Positions 27,464 through 37,097 of a stretch of DNA of 64,000 bases are shown one piece after another. Each line of letters begins with the position of its first letter. Positions within the stretch are counted from its first letter, which is position 1. Made by a program: the position numbers and the translations under genes. The DNA lies in NCBI GenBank assembly GCA_964291445.2, contig OZ219862.1, positions 744,001 through 808,000 of the forward strand, read 5' to 3'. The DNA is from JAPOXR01 sp964291445. Lineage in GTDB: Bacteria; Pseudomonadota; Alphaproteobacteria; Rhodobacterales; Rhodobacteraceae. The notes under the pieces were generated by a model, which did no database searches, had not been told where the DNA came from, and saw only the letters and a program-made list of their open reading frames with translations.

Positions 27464-28027
27464 ATGTTCATTCAGACCGAAGCGACCCCAAACCCGGCCA
27501 CGCTGAAATTCATTCCCGGCCAGGTGGTCATGGAGACCGGCACCGCCGAATTCAGGGATCCCGACTCTACCGGGGAGTCGCCGCTGGCGTCTCGGCTGTT
27601 CCGGATCAGCGGCGTGACCGGCGTCTTCTTCGGGCGGGATTTCGTGTCGGTCAGCAAGATGGACAATTTCGACTGGATGCATGTCAAGCCGGCGGTGCTC
27701 GGCGCCATCATGGAGCATTACCAGAGTGGTCAGCCGGTGATGTCCAGCCCGACCTCGTCGGAGATACCCGAACCGGGCGACAGCGCCGATGAGGACCCGG
27801 TCTCCAGGCAGATCAGGGAACTGATCGACACCCGTGTCCGGCCAGCCGTGGCCCAGGATGGCGGTGACATCATCTTTTACGGGTTCGAGCGCGGAATCGT
27901 CTACCTGCACATGCAGGGAGCCTGCGCCGGATGCCCGTCATCGACCATTACCCTGAAGATGGGCATCGAGAACCTGTTGCGGCACTACATACCGGATGTC
28001 ATCGAGGTGCGACCGGTTGTTGCCTGA
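27464..28027 (+). CDS. nfuA: NfuA-type Fe-S cluster scaffold/carrier (Nfu_N + NifU)
   Basis: The 187-residue protein has an N-terminal Nfu_N domain (MFIQTEATPNPATLKFIPGQ, VFFGRDFVSVSK). A C-terminal NifU domain follows, with cluster cysteines in CAGCPSSTITLKMGIENLL. It carries [4Fe-4S] clusters to target enzymes in the cytoplasm. This two-domain form is typical of alphaproteobacteria and mitochondria. It overlaps or abuts tsaB downstream, so the two are co-transcribed. Confidence 0.94.
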   Translation: MFIQTEATPNPATLKFIPGQVVMETGTAEFRDPDSTGESPLASRLFRISGVTGVFFGRDFVSVSKMDNFDWMHVKPAVLGAIMEHYQSGQPVMSSPTSSEIPEPGDSADEDPVSRQIRELIDTRVRPAVAQDGGDIIFYGFERGIVYLHMQGACAGCPSSTITLKMGIENLLRHYIPDVIEVRPVVA

Positions 28028-28031
28028 GGGC

Positions 28032-28655
28032 ATGGTGCTGGGCCTCGATGCGGCAGGCCCGCTCTACTCGCTGGCGCTGGTTGACGGCCAGGAGGTACTG
28101 GCCGCCAGGAATTCCGAGGCACGGCACGGGCGGGCCGAAACCCTGTTTCCCGACCTGCGTGAGCTGTTGCGGTCATCGGGCCGCCCGATCACCGACCTCG
28201 TTGCCATCGGCGTCAATACCGGCCCCGGAGACTTTACCGGAACCCGCCTGGGCGTATCGGCGGCGCGCGGCCTGGCGATGTCGCTCGGCATTCCCGCCAT
28301 CGGAATTGGTGCGTTCGACCTGTTGCCGCCGGATGCGCCGCCCGGCACGCTGGCGGTGGTAGGTGGCGGTCGGCGCTTCGTCTATGCAAGACTGCTGCCG
28401 GACGGATGCCCGACCAGGTGCGAGGTGGACGAGTTGCCGCAGCGATTTCCGGAAGTGGGGACGGTTGTTGGCCAGGACCCGGAAATGGCCGCAACGCTGC
28501 TCGGCGCCCGGGCCAGCAGGCCGACGGAAATGCCGGGCCTGGCCCTGGCCCGGATTGCCCGAGCAAGGCTGCCGCATGACGGGACCCGTCCGTTCCCGAC
28601 ATATCTGGGGCCGGCCGCAAGCCGGAGAGTCGGAATTCCTTCCACCAAGACATGA
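28032..28655 (+). CDS. tsaB: TsaB, tRNA threonylcarbamoyladenosine biosynthesis protein
   Basis: The 207-residue protein begins VLGLDAAGPLYSLALVDGQE and carries VNTGPGDFTGTRLGVSAARG, the TsaB/YeaZ signature of an ASKHA fold lacking full catalytic residues. It scaffolds the TsaD-TsaE complex that makes t6A37 in ANN-decoding tRNAs. ATG at 28032 is used; TTG at 28017 or 28020, overlapping the nfuA stop, is possible. The usual neighbour RimI is absent here. Confidence 0.88.
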   Translation: MVLGLDAAGPLYSLALVDGQEVLAARNSEARHGRAETLFPDLRELLRSSGRPITDLVAIGVNTGPGDFTGTRLGVSAARGLAMSLGIPAIGIGAFDLLPPDAPPGTLAVVGGGRRFVYARLLPDGCPTRCEVDELPQRFPEVGTVVGQDPEMAATLLGARASRPTEMPGLALARIARARLPHDGTRPFPTYLGPAASRRVGIPSTKT

Positions 28656-28788
28656 CATGCGGGTTCGGTGAAAGTGCAGTTTCCGGTTGTGTTTTCGGGC
28701 GCAGGTGCGAAGAATGAATATCCGTGCAGCCGGAATTTGCCGGACTGCCGACCCCAATTCAATTCGTCATTCATTCAGGAGCATGATC

Positions 28789-29778
28789 ATGATCAAAACC
28801 AGGGCTCTTCTCGGCATCGCCTTTGCCACCGCAGCCTTTGCTACTGCCGCGGCATCGGAGCCGGCGATCGTCTATGATCTCGGCGGCAAGTTCGACAAGT
28901 CATTCAACGAAAGCGCCTTTACCGGGGCCGAGAGGTGGAAGAGCAGTTCCGGTAGTGATTACCGTGAAATCGAACTCCAGTCACAGGCCCAGCGCGAGCA
29001 GGCTATCCGCCGGCTGGCCGAGGCCGGAAACAACCCGATCGTCATGACCGGTTTTGCCTTCGCCACTGCTTTGGGTGCCGTTGCCCCGGAATTCCCGGAC
29101 ACCAAATTCGCCATCATCGACATGGTTGTCGATCAGCCGAACGTTCGGTCCATCGTTTTCAAGGAGCATGAAGGATCGTTCCTGGTCGGTGTCATCGCCG
29201 GCCTGACCACCGAATCGAATGTCGTCGGATTTGTCGGCGGAATGGACATTCCGCTGATCAGGCGGTTTGCCTGCGGATACGTCCAGGGCGTCAAGGCGGC
29301 AAATGCCGATGCGCGGATCATCCAGAACATGACCGGCAATGAGCCATCGGCCTGGAATGACCCGGTCAAGGGCGCCGAACTGACCAAGGCGCAGGTCGCT
29401 GACGGCGCCGATGTTGTCTACCACGCAGCCGGCGGCACCGGTGTCGGAGTTCTGCAGGCGGCAGCGGATGCCGGAATCCTGGGTATCGGCGTTGATGCCA
29501 ACCAGAACCACCTGCATCCGGGTTCGGTTCTGACCTCGATGCTGAAGCGGGTTGACCTGGCAGTCGAGGAATCCTTCGCCGCCGGTGAGAATTTGGAGGC
29601 CGGAGTCGTGGCCCTTGGCCTGGCCGAAGACGGTGTCGGCTATGCCGTCGACGAGCACAACGAGGCCCTCATTTCGGGCGACGTGTCCGAGGCTGTCGAG
29701 GATTACAAGGCGCGTATCATTGCCGGCGATATCGCGGTGGTTGACTATACCGCCGCCGACAGCTGCCCGACCAGCTGA
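28789..29778 (+). CDS. BMP-family ABC transporter substrate-binding protein (first copy)
   Basis: The 329-residue protein has a signal peptide (MIKTRALLGIAFATAAFATA, then AASEP). The mature part has the BMP/Med fold (PAIVYDLGGKFDKSFNESAF, IVFKEHEGSFLVGVIAG, GGTGVGVLQAAADAG). It binds a small solute, typically a purine nucleoside, in the periplasm. The ATG at 28789 has an AGGAG eight bases upstream; ATG 28783 is an alternative. It heads the cluster 28789-34242, whose ATPase and two permeases follow. Confidence 0.92.
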   Translation: MIKTRALLGIAFATAAFATAAASEPAIVYDLGGKFDKSFNESAFTGAERWKSSSGSDYREIELQSQAQREQAIRRLAEAGNNPIVMTGFAFATALGAVAPEFPDTKFAIIDMVVDQPNVRSIVFKEHEGSFLVGVIAGLTTESNVVGFVGGMDIPLIRRFACGYVQGVKAANADARIIQNMTGNEPSAWNDPVKGAELTKAQVADGADVVYHAAGGTGVGVLQAAADAGILGIGVDANQNHLHPGSVLTSMLKRVDLAVEESFAAGENLEAGVVALGLAEDGVGYAVDEHNEALISGDVSEAVEDYKARIIAGDIAVVDYTAADSCPTS

Positions 29779-29790
29779 TCGCCAGCCTTG

Positions 29791-31365
29791 ATGGCAACAG
29801 TGGCTTCGGAGCAGGCGCAGTCGGCCATGATTGCGCCTGCCATTGAACTGCGGAACATCTCCAAGTCGTTTGGACCCGTACAGGCCAACCGCGACATCTC
29901 GATGTCGGTCCGGCGTGGCTCCATCCACGGCATCGTCGGCGAGAACGGTGCCGGGAAATCGACGCTGATGTCGATTCTCTACGGGTTCTACCGGGCCGAT
30001 TCCGGCGAAATCCTCGTCAATGGCGAGAAAACGCTCATCCCCGACAGCAAGGCGGCAATCGCTGCCGGAATCGGCATGGTGCACCAGCATTTCAAGCTGG
30101 TGCACAATTTCACCGTCCTGGAAAATGTCGTGTTGGGAGCGGAGGAAGGGATGCTGCTGCAGCCATCCCTGGCCAAGGCACGCGATCTTCTGACCCGCCT
30201 GTCCCAGGAATACGAGCTTCATGTCGACCCCGATGCGGTGGTCGAGGATTTGTCGGTCGGGCACCAGCAGCGGGTGGAAATCCTGAAGGCGCTCTACCGC
30301 CAGGCAGACATACTCATCCTCGATGAGCCGACCGGCGTGCTGACGCCGCCCGAGGCCGATCACCTTTTCAGGATCCTTCGCAGCCTGAGCGATGAGGGCA
30401 AGACCATTGTCCTGATCACCCACAAGCTGCGCGAGATCATGGCGATTACCGACACTGTCAGCGTCATGCGGCGCGGCCAGATGACCGACACGCTGCAGAC
30501 CAAGGATACCAACCCGGCGCAGCTGGCCGAACTGATGGTCGGTCGCAAGGTTCTTCTGCGCATCAAGAAGACGGAGGCAAATCTCGGCAGGAACATGCTG
30601 GAGATCTCGAATCTGGGTATGACCGACGCCAGCGGGGTTCAGCGCCTCAAGAATATCTCGCTGACCGTGCGGCAGGGCGAGATACTGGGCATTGCCGGCG
30701 TGGCCGGCAACGGCCAGACCGAATTGCTGGAAGTCCTGGGCGGGATTGCCGAGGCAGAGAATGCCAGCATCCGCATCGATGGCAGGGAGCTCAAATGCTC
30801 GGGCGCCGGCTCCGATGCCAGGACGAGACGGCTTGCCGGCATAGCGCATGTCCCGGAGGACCGCCAGCGCCTCGGGCTGATCATGGAATTCCTCGCCTGG
30901 GAAAACATGTCCTTTGGCTACCAGGACGATTCCGGTGTCAACCGCAACCTGCTGTTCATGGATAACCGGGCCATGCGGGACTCCACGGCCAGGCAGATGG
31001 AACAATTCGACATCCGGCCGGACAATCCCGAATTGCAGGCGCGCAACTTCTCCGGCGGCAACCAGCAGAAGATGGTTCTTGCCCGCGAGATCGAACGCAG
31101 CCCGCTGGTGCTCGTGGTCGGTCAACCGACCAGGGGCGTCGATATCGGGGCGATCGAGTTCATTCACCAGCGAATCATCGACTTGCGCGACAATGGTGCC
31201 GCCGTGCTGCTGGTCAGCGTGGAGCTTGACGAAATCCTGTCCCTGTCGGACCGGGTGGCGGTGATGTTCGACGGCCACATCATCGGCGAACGCATCACCG
31301 CCGATACCGACGAAAAGGAACTCGGCCTGCTGATGGCCGGCGTCGTTGGCGGGGACCAGGAATGA
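29791..31365 (+). CDS. BMP-type ABC transporter double ATPase
   Basis: The 524-residue protein has two ABC cassettes. The first is complete: Walker A VGENGAGKST, signature LSVGHQQRVE and Walker B ILILDEPTGVLTP. The second lacks a standard Walker A (AGVAGNGQTE) and ends FSGGNQQKMVL with VLVVGQPTRGVDIG, where the Walker B glutamate is Gln. Second-site degeneracy is normal for the sugar and nucleoside groups. The start is 12 bp after the binding-protein gene, and the stop overlaps the first permease (ATGA). Confidence 0.92.
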   Translation: MATVASEQAQSAMIAPAIELRNISKSFGPVQANRDISMSVRRGSIHGIVGENGAGKSTLMSILYGFYRADSGEILVNGEKTLIPDSKAAIAAGIGMVHQHFKLVHNFTVLENVVLGAEEGMLLQPSLAKARDLLTRLSQEYELHVDPDAVVEDLSVGHQQRVEILKALYRQADILILDEPTGVLTPPEADHLFRILRSLSDEGKTIVLITHKLREIMAITDTVSVMRRGQMTDTLQTKDTNPAQLAELMVGRKVLLRIKKTEANLGRNMLEISNLGMTDASGVQRLKNISLTVRQGEILGIAGVAGNGQTELLEVLGGIAEAENASIRIDGRELKCSGAGSDARTRRLAGIAHVPEDRQRLGLIMEFLAWENMSFGYQDDSGVNRNLLFMDNRAMRDSTARQMEQFDIRPDNPELQARNFSGGNQQKMVLAREIERSPLVLVVGQPTRGVDIGAIEFIHQRIIDLRDNGAAVLLVSVELDEILSLSDRVAVMFDGHIIGERITADTDEKELGLLMAGVVGGDQE

Positions 31366-32444
31366 ACAGGATGCCCAAATGGGTGGAGATCGCCCTGATC
31401 CCGCTGATCAACCTGGCACTTGCCTTTTTCATTTCCGGCCTGGTGGTACTGTGGATCGGCGAGAGTCCCGTCGAGGCGCTGCTGATCATCATCAAGGGAT
31501 CGGTCGGGTCTGCCTATGGCTGGGGCTACACGCTTTATTATGCCACCAATTTCATATTCACGGGTCTGGCGGTCGCGGTCGCCTTCCATGCGCGGATGTT
31601 CAACATCGGCGGCGAGGGGCAGGCTACGCTTGGCGGTCTCGGCGCCGCCCTGGTCTGCCTGGCCATCGAATGGCCACATTGGAGCCTGGCGCTGCCGGCC
31701 ACGGTGCTGGGTGCCGGGTTGTTCGGTGCTGCATGGGCGGCAATTCCTGCCTATCTGCAGGCCAGGCAGGGCAGCCACATCGTCATCACCACCATCATGT
31801 TCAATTTCATCGCCTCGGCCCTGCTGGTCTACCTGCTGGTCAACGTGCTGAAGGCGCCGGGGCAGATGACGCCGGAGACCGCCCTGTTTCCGGAAGGCGC
31901 CCATCTTCCGACCTTCCACGAAATGCTGGCATGGGTCGGCATTTCCTTTCCCAGATCGCCGCCGGCCAATATTTCATTCCTGCTGGCCCTGGCCGCCTCG
32001 GTCCTGGTTTGGCTACTGATCTGGCGAACCCGGATCGGCTACGCGATCCGGGCTTTCGGCCATAGTGAATCGGCCGCGGTCTATGCCGGGATCTCACCGT
32101 TCCGGATCATCATGATTGCAATGCTGGTCTCGGGGTTCCTGGCCGGTCTGATGGCCGTCAACAGCGTCGCCGGCGAGGCCGAGAGGCTCCTGATCGACGC
32201 GGTGCAGGGCGCCGGTTTTGTCGGTATCGCCGTGGCGCTGATGGGTCGTTCGCACCCGGTCGGCACCTTTCTGGCGGCAATCCTGTTCGGTGTTCTTTAC
32301 CAGGGCGGTGTCGAACTCGAGTTCGAAATGCCGGCGGTCAGCCGCGAGATGATCGTGGTCATCCAGGCGCTGGTCATCATGTTCACCGGCGCACTGGACA
32401 ACATGGTAAGGGTTCCGCTCGAGCGGTTCTACTTCCGGAAGTGA
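31362..32444 (+). CDS. BMP-type ABC transporter permease 1
   Basis: The 360-residue membrane protein has about ten hydrophobic segments and the BPD_transp_2 signature (FNIGGEGQATLGGLGAALVC; GFVGIAVALMGRSHPVGTFL). It pairs with the permease at 32458 to form the heterodimeric channel of a nucleoside-type importer. It overlaps the ATPase gene by 4 bp. Confidence 0.92.
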   Translation: MNRMPKWVEIALIPLINLALAFFISGLVVLWIGESPVEALLIIIKGSVGSAYGWGYTLYYATNFIFTGLAVAVAFHARMFNIGGEGQATLGGLGAALVCLAIEWPHWSLALPATVLGAGLFGAAWAAIPAYLQARQGSHIVITTIMFNFIASALLVYLLVNVLKAPGQMTPETALFPEGAHLPTFHEMLAWVGISFPRSPPANISFLLALAASVLVWLLIWRTRIGYAIRAFGHSESAAVYAGISPFRIIMIAMLVSGFLAGLMAVNSVAGEAERLLIDAVQGAGFVGIAVALMGRSHPVGTFLAAILFGVLYQGGVELEFEMPAVSREMIVVIQALVIMFTGALDNMVRVPLERFYFRK

Positions 32445-32457
32445 GCTGAGCGTTCCG

Positions 32458-33426
32458 ATGGATTTCTCGACCCTCGTTCAGATACTCGATTCGATGCTGC
32501 GTCTTTCGGCGCCGTTGATTTTTGCCTGTCTTGCCGGACTGTTTTCGGAACGGGCGGGGATTTTCGACATCGGCCTCGAGGGCAAGATGCTGGCGGCCGC
32601 CTTCTTTTCGGCAGCCTTTGCCGCTCTTACCGGCTCGGTCTGGATCGGCATGGCCTGCGGCCTCATGGCGTCGATGACCCTGGCCGCGGTCCACGGCCTG
32701 GCATCAATCACCTTTCGCGGCAACCAGCTCATCTCCGGCGTGGCGATCAACTTCTTTGCCTCCGGCATGACCGCCCTCATCGGCCAGCACTGGTTCAAGC
32801 TTGGTGGCCGGACACCATCTCTCAGTGGCGATGGCAGGTTCCTGCCGGTGGAATTTCCGTTTGCCGAACAAATTGCCGGCATTCCCATATTGGGCCCGAT
32901 CTACAGCGAACTGCTCTCCGGGCATACCATCCTGGTCTATGTGGCACTGGCCGCGGTGCCGTTCTCCTGGTGGCTGCTGTTCAGGACCAGGTTCGGATTG
33001 CGGCTGCGGGCCGTTGGCGAGAATCCGGAGGCAGTCGATACCGGCGGGCTGTCGGTGACCGGGCTGCGCTTCCGCGCCACCCTGATCTGCGGATTGCTGT
33101 GCGGCCTCGGCGGCGCCTATCTGGCGACCGGCTTCGCCGCAGGCTTCATCCGTGACATGACCGCAGGCAAGGGATTCATCGCCCTGGCGGCGCTCATCTT
33201 TGCCAAGTGGCGACCGGGCTATGCGCTGTTCGCCTGCCTGCTGTTCGGTCTGCTCGAGGCCATAGCCATCCGGTTCCAGAGCATCGAAATCGAGGGCGTC
33301 GGCACTGTGCCGGTGCAGTTGATGCAGGCACTGCCCTACATTTTGACCGTGATCATCCTGGCCGGATTCGTCGGCAAGGCGATCCCGCCCCGGGCCGGCG
33401 GCGAGCCCTATGTCAAGGAACGATAA
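32458..33426 (+). CDS. BMP-type ABC transporter permease 2
   Basis: The 322-residue membrane protein of the YufQ-like half has the motif ERAGIFDIGLEGKMLAAAFF and TAGKGFIALAALIFAKWRPG. Spacing of 13 bp from permease 1 and 66 bp to the SDR gene fits one operon. It completes the importer that starts at 28789. Confidence 0.92.
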   Translation: MDFSTLVQILDSMLRLSAPLIFACLAGLFSERAGIFDIGLEGKMLAAAFFSAAFAALTGSVWIGMACGLMASMTLAAVHGLASITFRGNQLISGVAINFFASGMTALIGQHWFKLGGRTPSLSGDGRFLPVEFPFAEQIAGIPILGPIYSELLSGHTILVYVALAAVPFSWWLLFRTRFGLRLRAVGENPEAVDTGGLSVTGLRFRATLICGLLCGLGGAYLATGFAAGFIRDMTAGKGFIALAALIFAKWRPGYALFACLLFGLLEAIAIRFQSIEIEGVGTVPVQLMQALPYILTVIILAGFVGKAIPPRAGGEPYVKER

Positions 33427-33492
33427 CGGGGAATTTGCAAGGTTGGCCGCAGGGTGGGAAGCTGTTTCCATCCTGCCGACACGGAGCATGGC

Positions 33493-34242
33493 ATGAGGCT
33501 TGCGGGCAAGCGGGCGCTGGTCACTGGTGCGGCCAGCGGGTTCGGGCTTGCCATCTCCCGGCGCTTCGTCGCCGAAGGCGCAGTGGTGGCGATGGCCGAC
33601 ATCAATGCCGGCGGCGTGTCGAGCGAGGCGGCGGCCATTGGCGATGCGGCGATCAGCCTGGCCTGCGATGTCGCAAGCGCTGCCGAGGTCAGGGAGGCGG
33701 TCGGAAAGGCGATTGCCGTTTTTGGCGGGCTCGATATCGTGGTCAACAATGCCGGCTGGAGTCACCGGAACCAGCCCCTGCTCGACGTGGACGAGGCAAC
33801 GCTGCGCCGGGTCTACGAGATCAATGTCTTCTCCATCTACCACATGGTCCAGGCTGTTGTTCCCCATTGGCGCCAGGCTGGCAGCGGGGTCATGCTGAAT
33901 GTGAGCTCCACGGCAGGTGCGCGACCCCGTCCCGGCCTGACCTGGTACAACTCCACCAAGGGTGCGGTGACGCTGCTGACCAAGTCGCTGGCGGTGGAGC
34001 TGGCCCCCGACAATATCCGGGTATGCGGCGTCGCCCCGGTGCTGGGAGAGACCGCGTTGCTCGAGACTTTCATCGGGGTCGCCGATACACCGAAAGCCAG
34101 GCAGAAATTCCTCGATACCATTCCGCTTGGCAGGCTGTGCAGGCCGGAGGATGTTGCCAACGCCATCCTCTACCTGGCCTCCGACGAGGCCAGCTTCCTA
34201 ACCGGCGCGGTACTGGAAGTCGATGGCGGACGCAGCATCTGA
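33493..34242 (+). CDS. Short-chain dehydrogenase/reductase
   Basis: The 249-residue classical SDR has the cofactor motif TGAASGFG, NNAG, catalytic Ser (NVSSTAG) and Y-x-x-x-K (YNSTK). The C-terminal GAVLEVDGGRSI is typical. The start is at MRLAGKRALVTG; an upstream ATG at 33488 is out of frame. Being the last gene behind a nucleoside-type importer, it probably acts on the imported molecule or its sugar part, but no substrate is shown. Confidence 0.9.
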   Translation: MRLAGKRALVTGAASGFGLAISRRFVAEGAVVAMADINAGGVSSEAAAIGDAAISLACDVASAAEVREAVGKAIAVFGGLDIVVNNAGWSHRNQPLLDVDEATLRRVYEINVFSIYHMVQAVVPHWRQAGSGVMLNVSSTAGARPRPGLTWYNSTKGAVTLLTKSLAVELAPDNIRVCGVAPVLGETALLETFIGVADTPKARQKFLDTIPLGRLCRPEDVANAILYLASDEASFLTGAVLEVDGGRSI

Positions 34243-35124
34243 CCACCCACGGTCAGGTGGTTCCCGCCGGGGCGCAGCACTTCGGCCGGAAGGAACCTTC
34301 CTCCGGGACGCAGCGTTTCGGTCAGATGATCCGTATCTCGGGCAGGCGCCGGTACAGATCCAGCACCAGATCGCCGACCTCGTCCGGAACATCGGATTTG
34401 AGAGGGCAGGTCATGATTGAATATAGCGCATATCCGGGTCTGGATTTCCACATGGACACGAAAGCGGCTTCGGCCGCGCTGCCGGGCAGCATGTGTCCGG
34501 CTCGCGTCCGCACGGCGTCGGTCAGCGCCGTCCTGTCCACACTCATCCAACTGCCTGCTCGACTTGCCTGTGCAGCCGTTCTGGCAAACGTTGAGGCAAA
34601 TAACAGCATCGAACCGCGCAATTGGCTGGGCCTACGTCAACAGGCCCAGGTAAACGCTGCCAGGGAATCACATTGTTGGATTTGATTGGCAGTGTCTCAG
34701 TTTGCTCCGGCCGGTCTTTCATTTGCTTGAGTTTTGGCGGTGGTTCCAATCGGCACGCTGGCCGGTGCGGACCGCGCTTATCTGCAGCCGCTGGCGGGGA
34801 CTGCGCACTCTGGGAAGAAGTCTCCGAAAGGCAAAAGCACCGGGAGTGCCCTTTTGTGTTCACGCGCACAGGCACAGTAGCCGCGCTTCCACACCGCAAG
34901 TTTCGGCAGCTGTTAAGGGTTTGTTTGCAGTGGCTTGCCAGTCGCGCGATCCTCAATATCTGTGAGGTTGCTTGTGCCGTTCATCCACTCAGCGCAAGAA
35001 CGGTCCGCACACCGGTCTGGATCGTGCTGTATTGGTCTGTGAAAACCAACTTGCCGATGCCCGGAGACCCGGACTCTCTTGTGGACGGGGCATTCACCGC
35101 GGTAACGGGAAGTGTCTTCTCGCA
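34243..35124. other. Gap, with a weak hairpin and one 30-codon frame
   Basis: Directly after the SDR stop, ACCACC...GGTGGT (34242-34261) could form a small terminator stem. On the minus strand a 30-codon frame, MTCPLKSDVPDEVGDLVLDL..., lies at 34414-34322. It is protein-like, but its family is unknown and it may be the tail of a lost gene. The rest has no supported gene. Confidence 0.3.
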
Positions 35125-36120
35125 TCAGCCATCACACTTCCAGACTGTCCGGAAAAGGCGTAGGAAATTCTTGCCAAGAAACTTCAGCACATCGGCATCC
35201 CGCCAGCCCCGCCGCAACAGCGCCTCGGTCAATTGGCCGATGTTTCGTGCATCTCCCCAGGGCCAGGTCCACGGCGGCGGCGGCAAAGTGCCGGGGCTGA
35301 ACACCTTCTCCGCCAGCATGCGGGCGTAGCGGGCCGGCGGAATCTGCTCACCCGGCAGGAATGAAAAGTCCAGGCCGAGGCCTACGTGGTCTATGCCGGC
35401 GGTTTCGACCATGTGGTCCACATGGGCCAGATAGTCCTCGCACGTGGGCGACGCAGTTCCTGCCTTGATGAAAGCAGGATGCCCGTTGATCCCGATGACA
35501 CCGCCGGTCTCGGCGCAGCGGCGGATCTGTTCCGCCGTGATGTTTCTTGGATGCTCGTATAGGGCGGCCGCATTCGAATGAGTGAAGGCAACGGGAGCCG
35601 CTGACAGCTCCATCGCCTCAAACGTTGCGCGCCGGCCGGTGTGGGAGAGGTCGAGCAGCATGCCCGTTCGGTTCATTTCGGTCACAAGCTGCCGGCCGAA
35701 ATTCGTCAGGCCGCCGTTTCTTGGCTCCATACAGCCATCCGCAGCCGCCTCGGCCCGGTTGTAGGCCAGATTCATGGAGCGAACCCCGAGACGGTGATAG
35801 ATTTCGACCATATCCAGCCGCTGGTCGAGGGCCGCGCTGCTCTGAAACGCGAGCACAATGGCGAAGCGGCCTGCTCTTTTTGCCGCCAGAATGTCGTCCG
35901 CAGTGCGGCCCAGCACCAGGTCTTCTCTGTCGCGGATTTGGCGGCATAGGGATCCGATCAGGTCAAGGGTGGAAGCCCGGCTGTCATAGTGCAGGGCGAC
36001 GGTTGCCAGCGCGCAGGTGGCGCCCCCTTCGGTCCATAAATCCGCATTGGCGCCGTCACGAAGGATGGGGGCGCATGCGTCGATGACGACGGCGGAACGA
36101 TGAAGGGCAGCCGCGTTCAT
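35125..36120 (-). CDS. Membrane-dipeptidase-family (M19) amidohydrolase, atypical metal site
   Basis: The 331-residue TIM-barrel protein resembles renal dipeptidase. Seen: LDLSHTGRRATFEAMELS and VAFTHSNAAAL give the two histidines of the second zinc site, and GLDFS gives the active-site Asp. The N-terminal H-x-D zinc motif is replaced by VVIDACAP, and the bridging glutamate region by LAFQSSAAL. One metal position is therefore altered; a subgroup with this pattern exists. Its ATG overlaps the upstream peptide-transporter ATPase stop (ATGA). In context it probably hydrolyses the imported dipeptide or related amide. Confidence 0.82.
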   Translation of the reverse strand: MNAAALHRSAVVIDACAPILRDGANADLWTEGGATCALATVALHYDSRASTLDLIGSLCRQIRDREDLVLGRTADDILAAKRAGRFAIVLAFQSSAALDQRLDMVEIYHRLGVRSMNLAYNRAEAAADGCMEPRNGGLTNFGRQLVTEMNRTGMLLDLSHTGRRATFEAMELSAAPVAFTHSNAAALYEHPRNITAEQIRRCAETGGVIGINGHPAFIKAGTASPTCEDYLAHVDHMVETAGIDHVGLGLDFSFLPGEQIPPARYARMLAEKVFSPGTLPPPPWTWPWGDARNIGQLTEALLRRGWRDADVLKFLGKNFLRLFRTVWKCDG

Positions 36121-37097
36121 TGCGCGCCAGTCGATTCGACCAGATGACAGGCAACCTTGCGGGTGCTCCCGACAGGACGCAAGGTCGGCGAGACCCGCCG
36201 GCAGCGGTCCACCGCCATCGGACACCTGGGATGGAACGCGCATCCGGGCGGCGGGTTGGACGGCGACGGCACATCGCCACCGAGCACCGCGCGGTCCTGC
36301 CGGGTCGCCGGCTCTTGCGAAGGCACTGCTGCGAGCAGGGCCCGGGTATAGGGGTGCTGCGGCGACCCGAACAGTTCATGCGTCGTCCCGATTTCCACCA
36401 GTTTGCCCAGATACATGACTGCGACACGGTGACTGATGTGCTCAACGACGGCCAGGTCGTGGGATATCAGGAGATAGGCCAGACCAAGATCATCCTGGAG
36501 ATCAATCATCAAATTGAGCACCTGCGCCTGAACGGAAACGTCCAATGCCGATACCGGCTCGTCGGCGACAATGAGATCCGGCTCCAGGGCGAGCGCCCTG
36601 GCGATGCCGAGACGCTGGCGCTGACCGCCGGAGAACTCGTGGGGGAAGTTCGCCATGCGTTCGGGGCGCAATCCGACTCGCTCCATAAGCTCGGCTGTCC
36701 GCCGCCGCTTCTCGGCTCCGCGGGCAAGGCCATAATTCTCAAAGGGTTCGCCAATAATGGAGCCCGCGGTCATGCGGGGATTGAGTGACGAGTACGGATC
36801 CTGGAACACGAACTGGAGTTGGCGCCGCAGCGGGTGCAGTTCGCGCGGAGACAGGCGTGAGATGTCGCGGCGATCGATCCGGATGGTTCCAGCAGTCGGT
36901 GTTTCCAGCCGCAGGATCAGGCGGCCCACCGTGGTCTTGCCGCAGCCGCTTTCGCCGACCAGGCCCAGAGTCTCGCCCCGGTCAATGGTGAAACTCACGC
37001 CATCCACTGCCTTGACGGGATTCTGTGGGCGCCCCAGCCAGGGCTGGTCGGATGTGAAATGTTTCTTGAGCTCGTCCACCGAGAGCAATTCGTTCAT
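36117..37097 (-). CDS. Oligopeptide ABC transporter ATP-binding protein (OppF/DppF type)
   Basis: The 326-residue ATPase has Walker A GESGCGKTT, signature FSGGQRQRLGIA, Walker B LIVADEPVSALD, and the C-terminal oligopeptide domain (CAFHPRCPMAVDRCR, a cysteine motif of the OppD/F group). It begins at the MNELLSVDEL methionine, overlapping the OppD-like gene. It forms a heterodimer with the ATPase at 37094. Confidence 0.94.
   Translation of the reverse strand: MNELLSVDELKKHFTSDQPWLGRPQNPVKAVDGVSFTIDRGETLGLVGESGCGKTTVGRLILRLETPTAGTIRIDRRDISRLSPRELHPLRRQLQFVFQDPYSSLNPRMTAGSIIGEPFENYGLARGAEKRRRTAELMERVGLRPERMANFPHEFSGGQRQRLGIARALALEPDLIVADEPVSALDVSVQAQVLNLMIDLQDDLGLAYLLISHDLAVVEHISHRVAVMYLGKLVEIGTTHELFGSPQHPYTRALLAAVPSQEPATRQDRAVLGGDVPSPSNPPPGCAFHPRCPMAVDRCRRVSPTLRPVGSTRKVACHLVESTGAQ

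Noticed and set aside
28981..31278. 765-codon minus-strand frame across the BMP binding protein and ATPase
   Set aside because: Very long but fully antisense to two confidently assigned genes; the sequence is low-information with many His, Gln and Asp and no start context.
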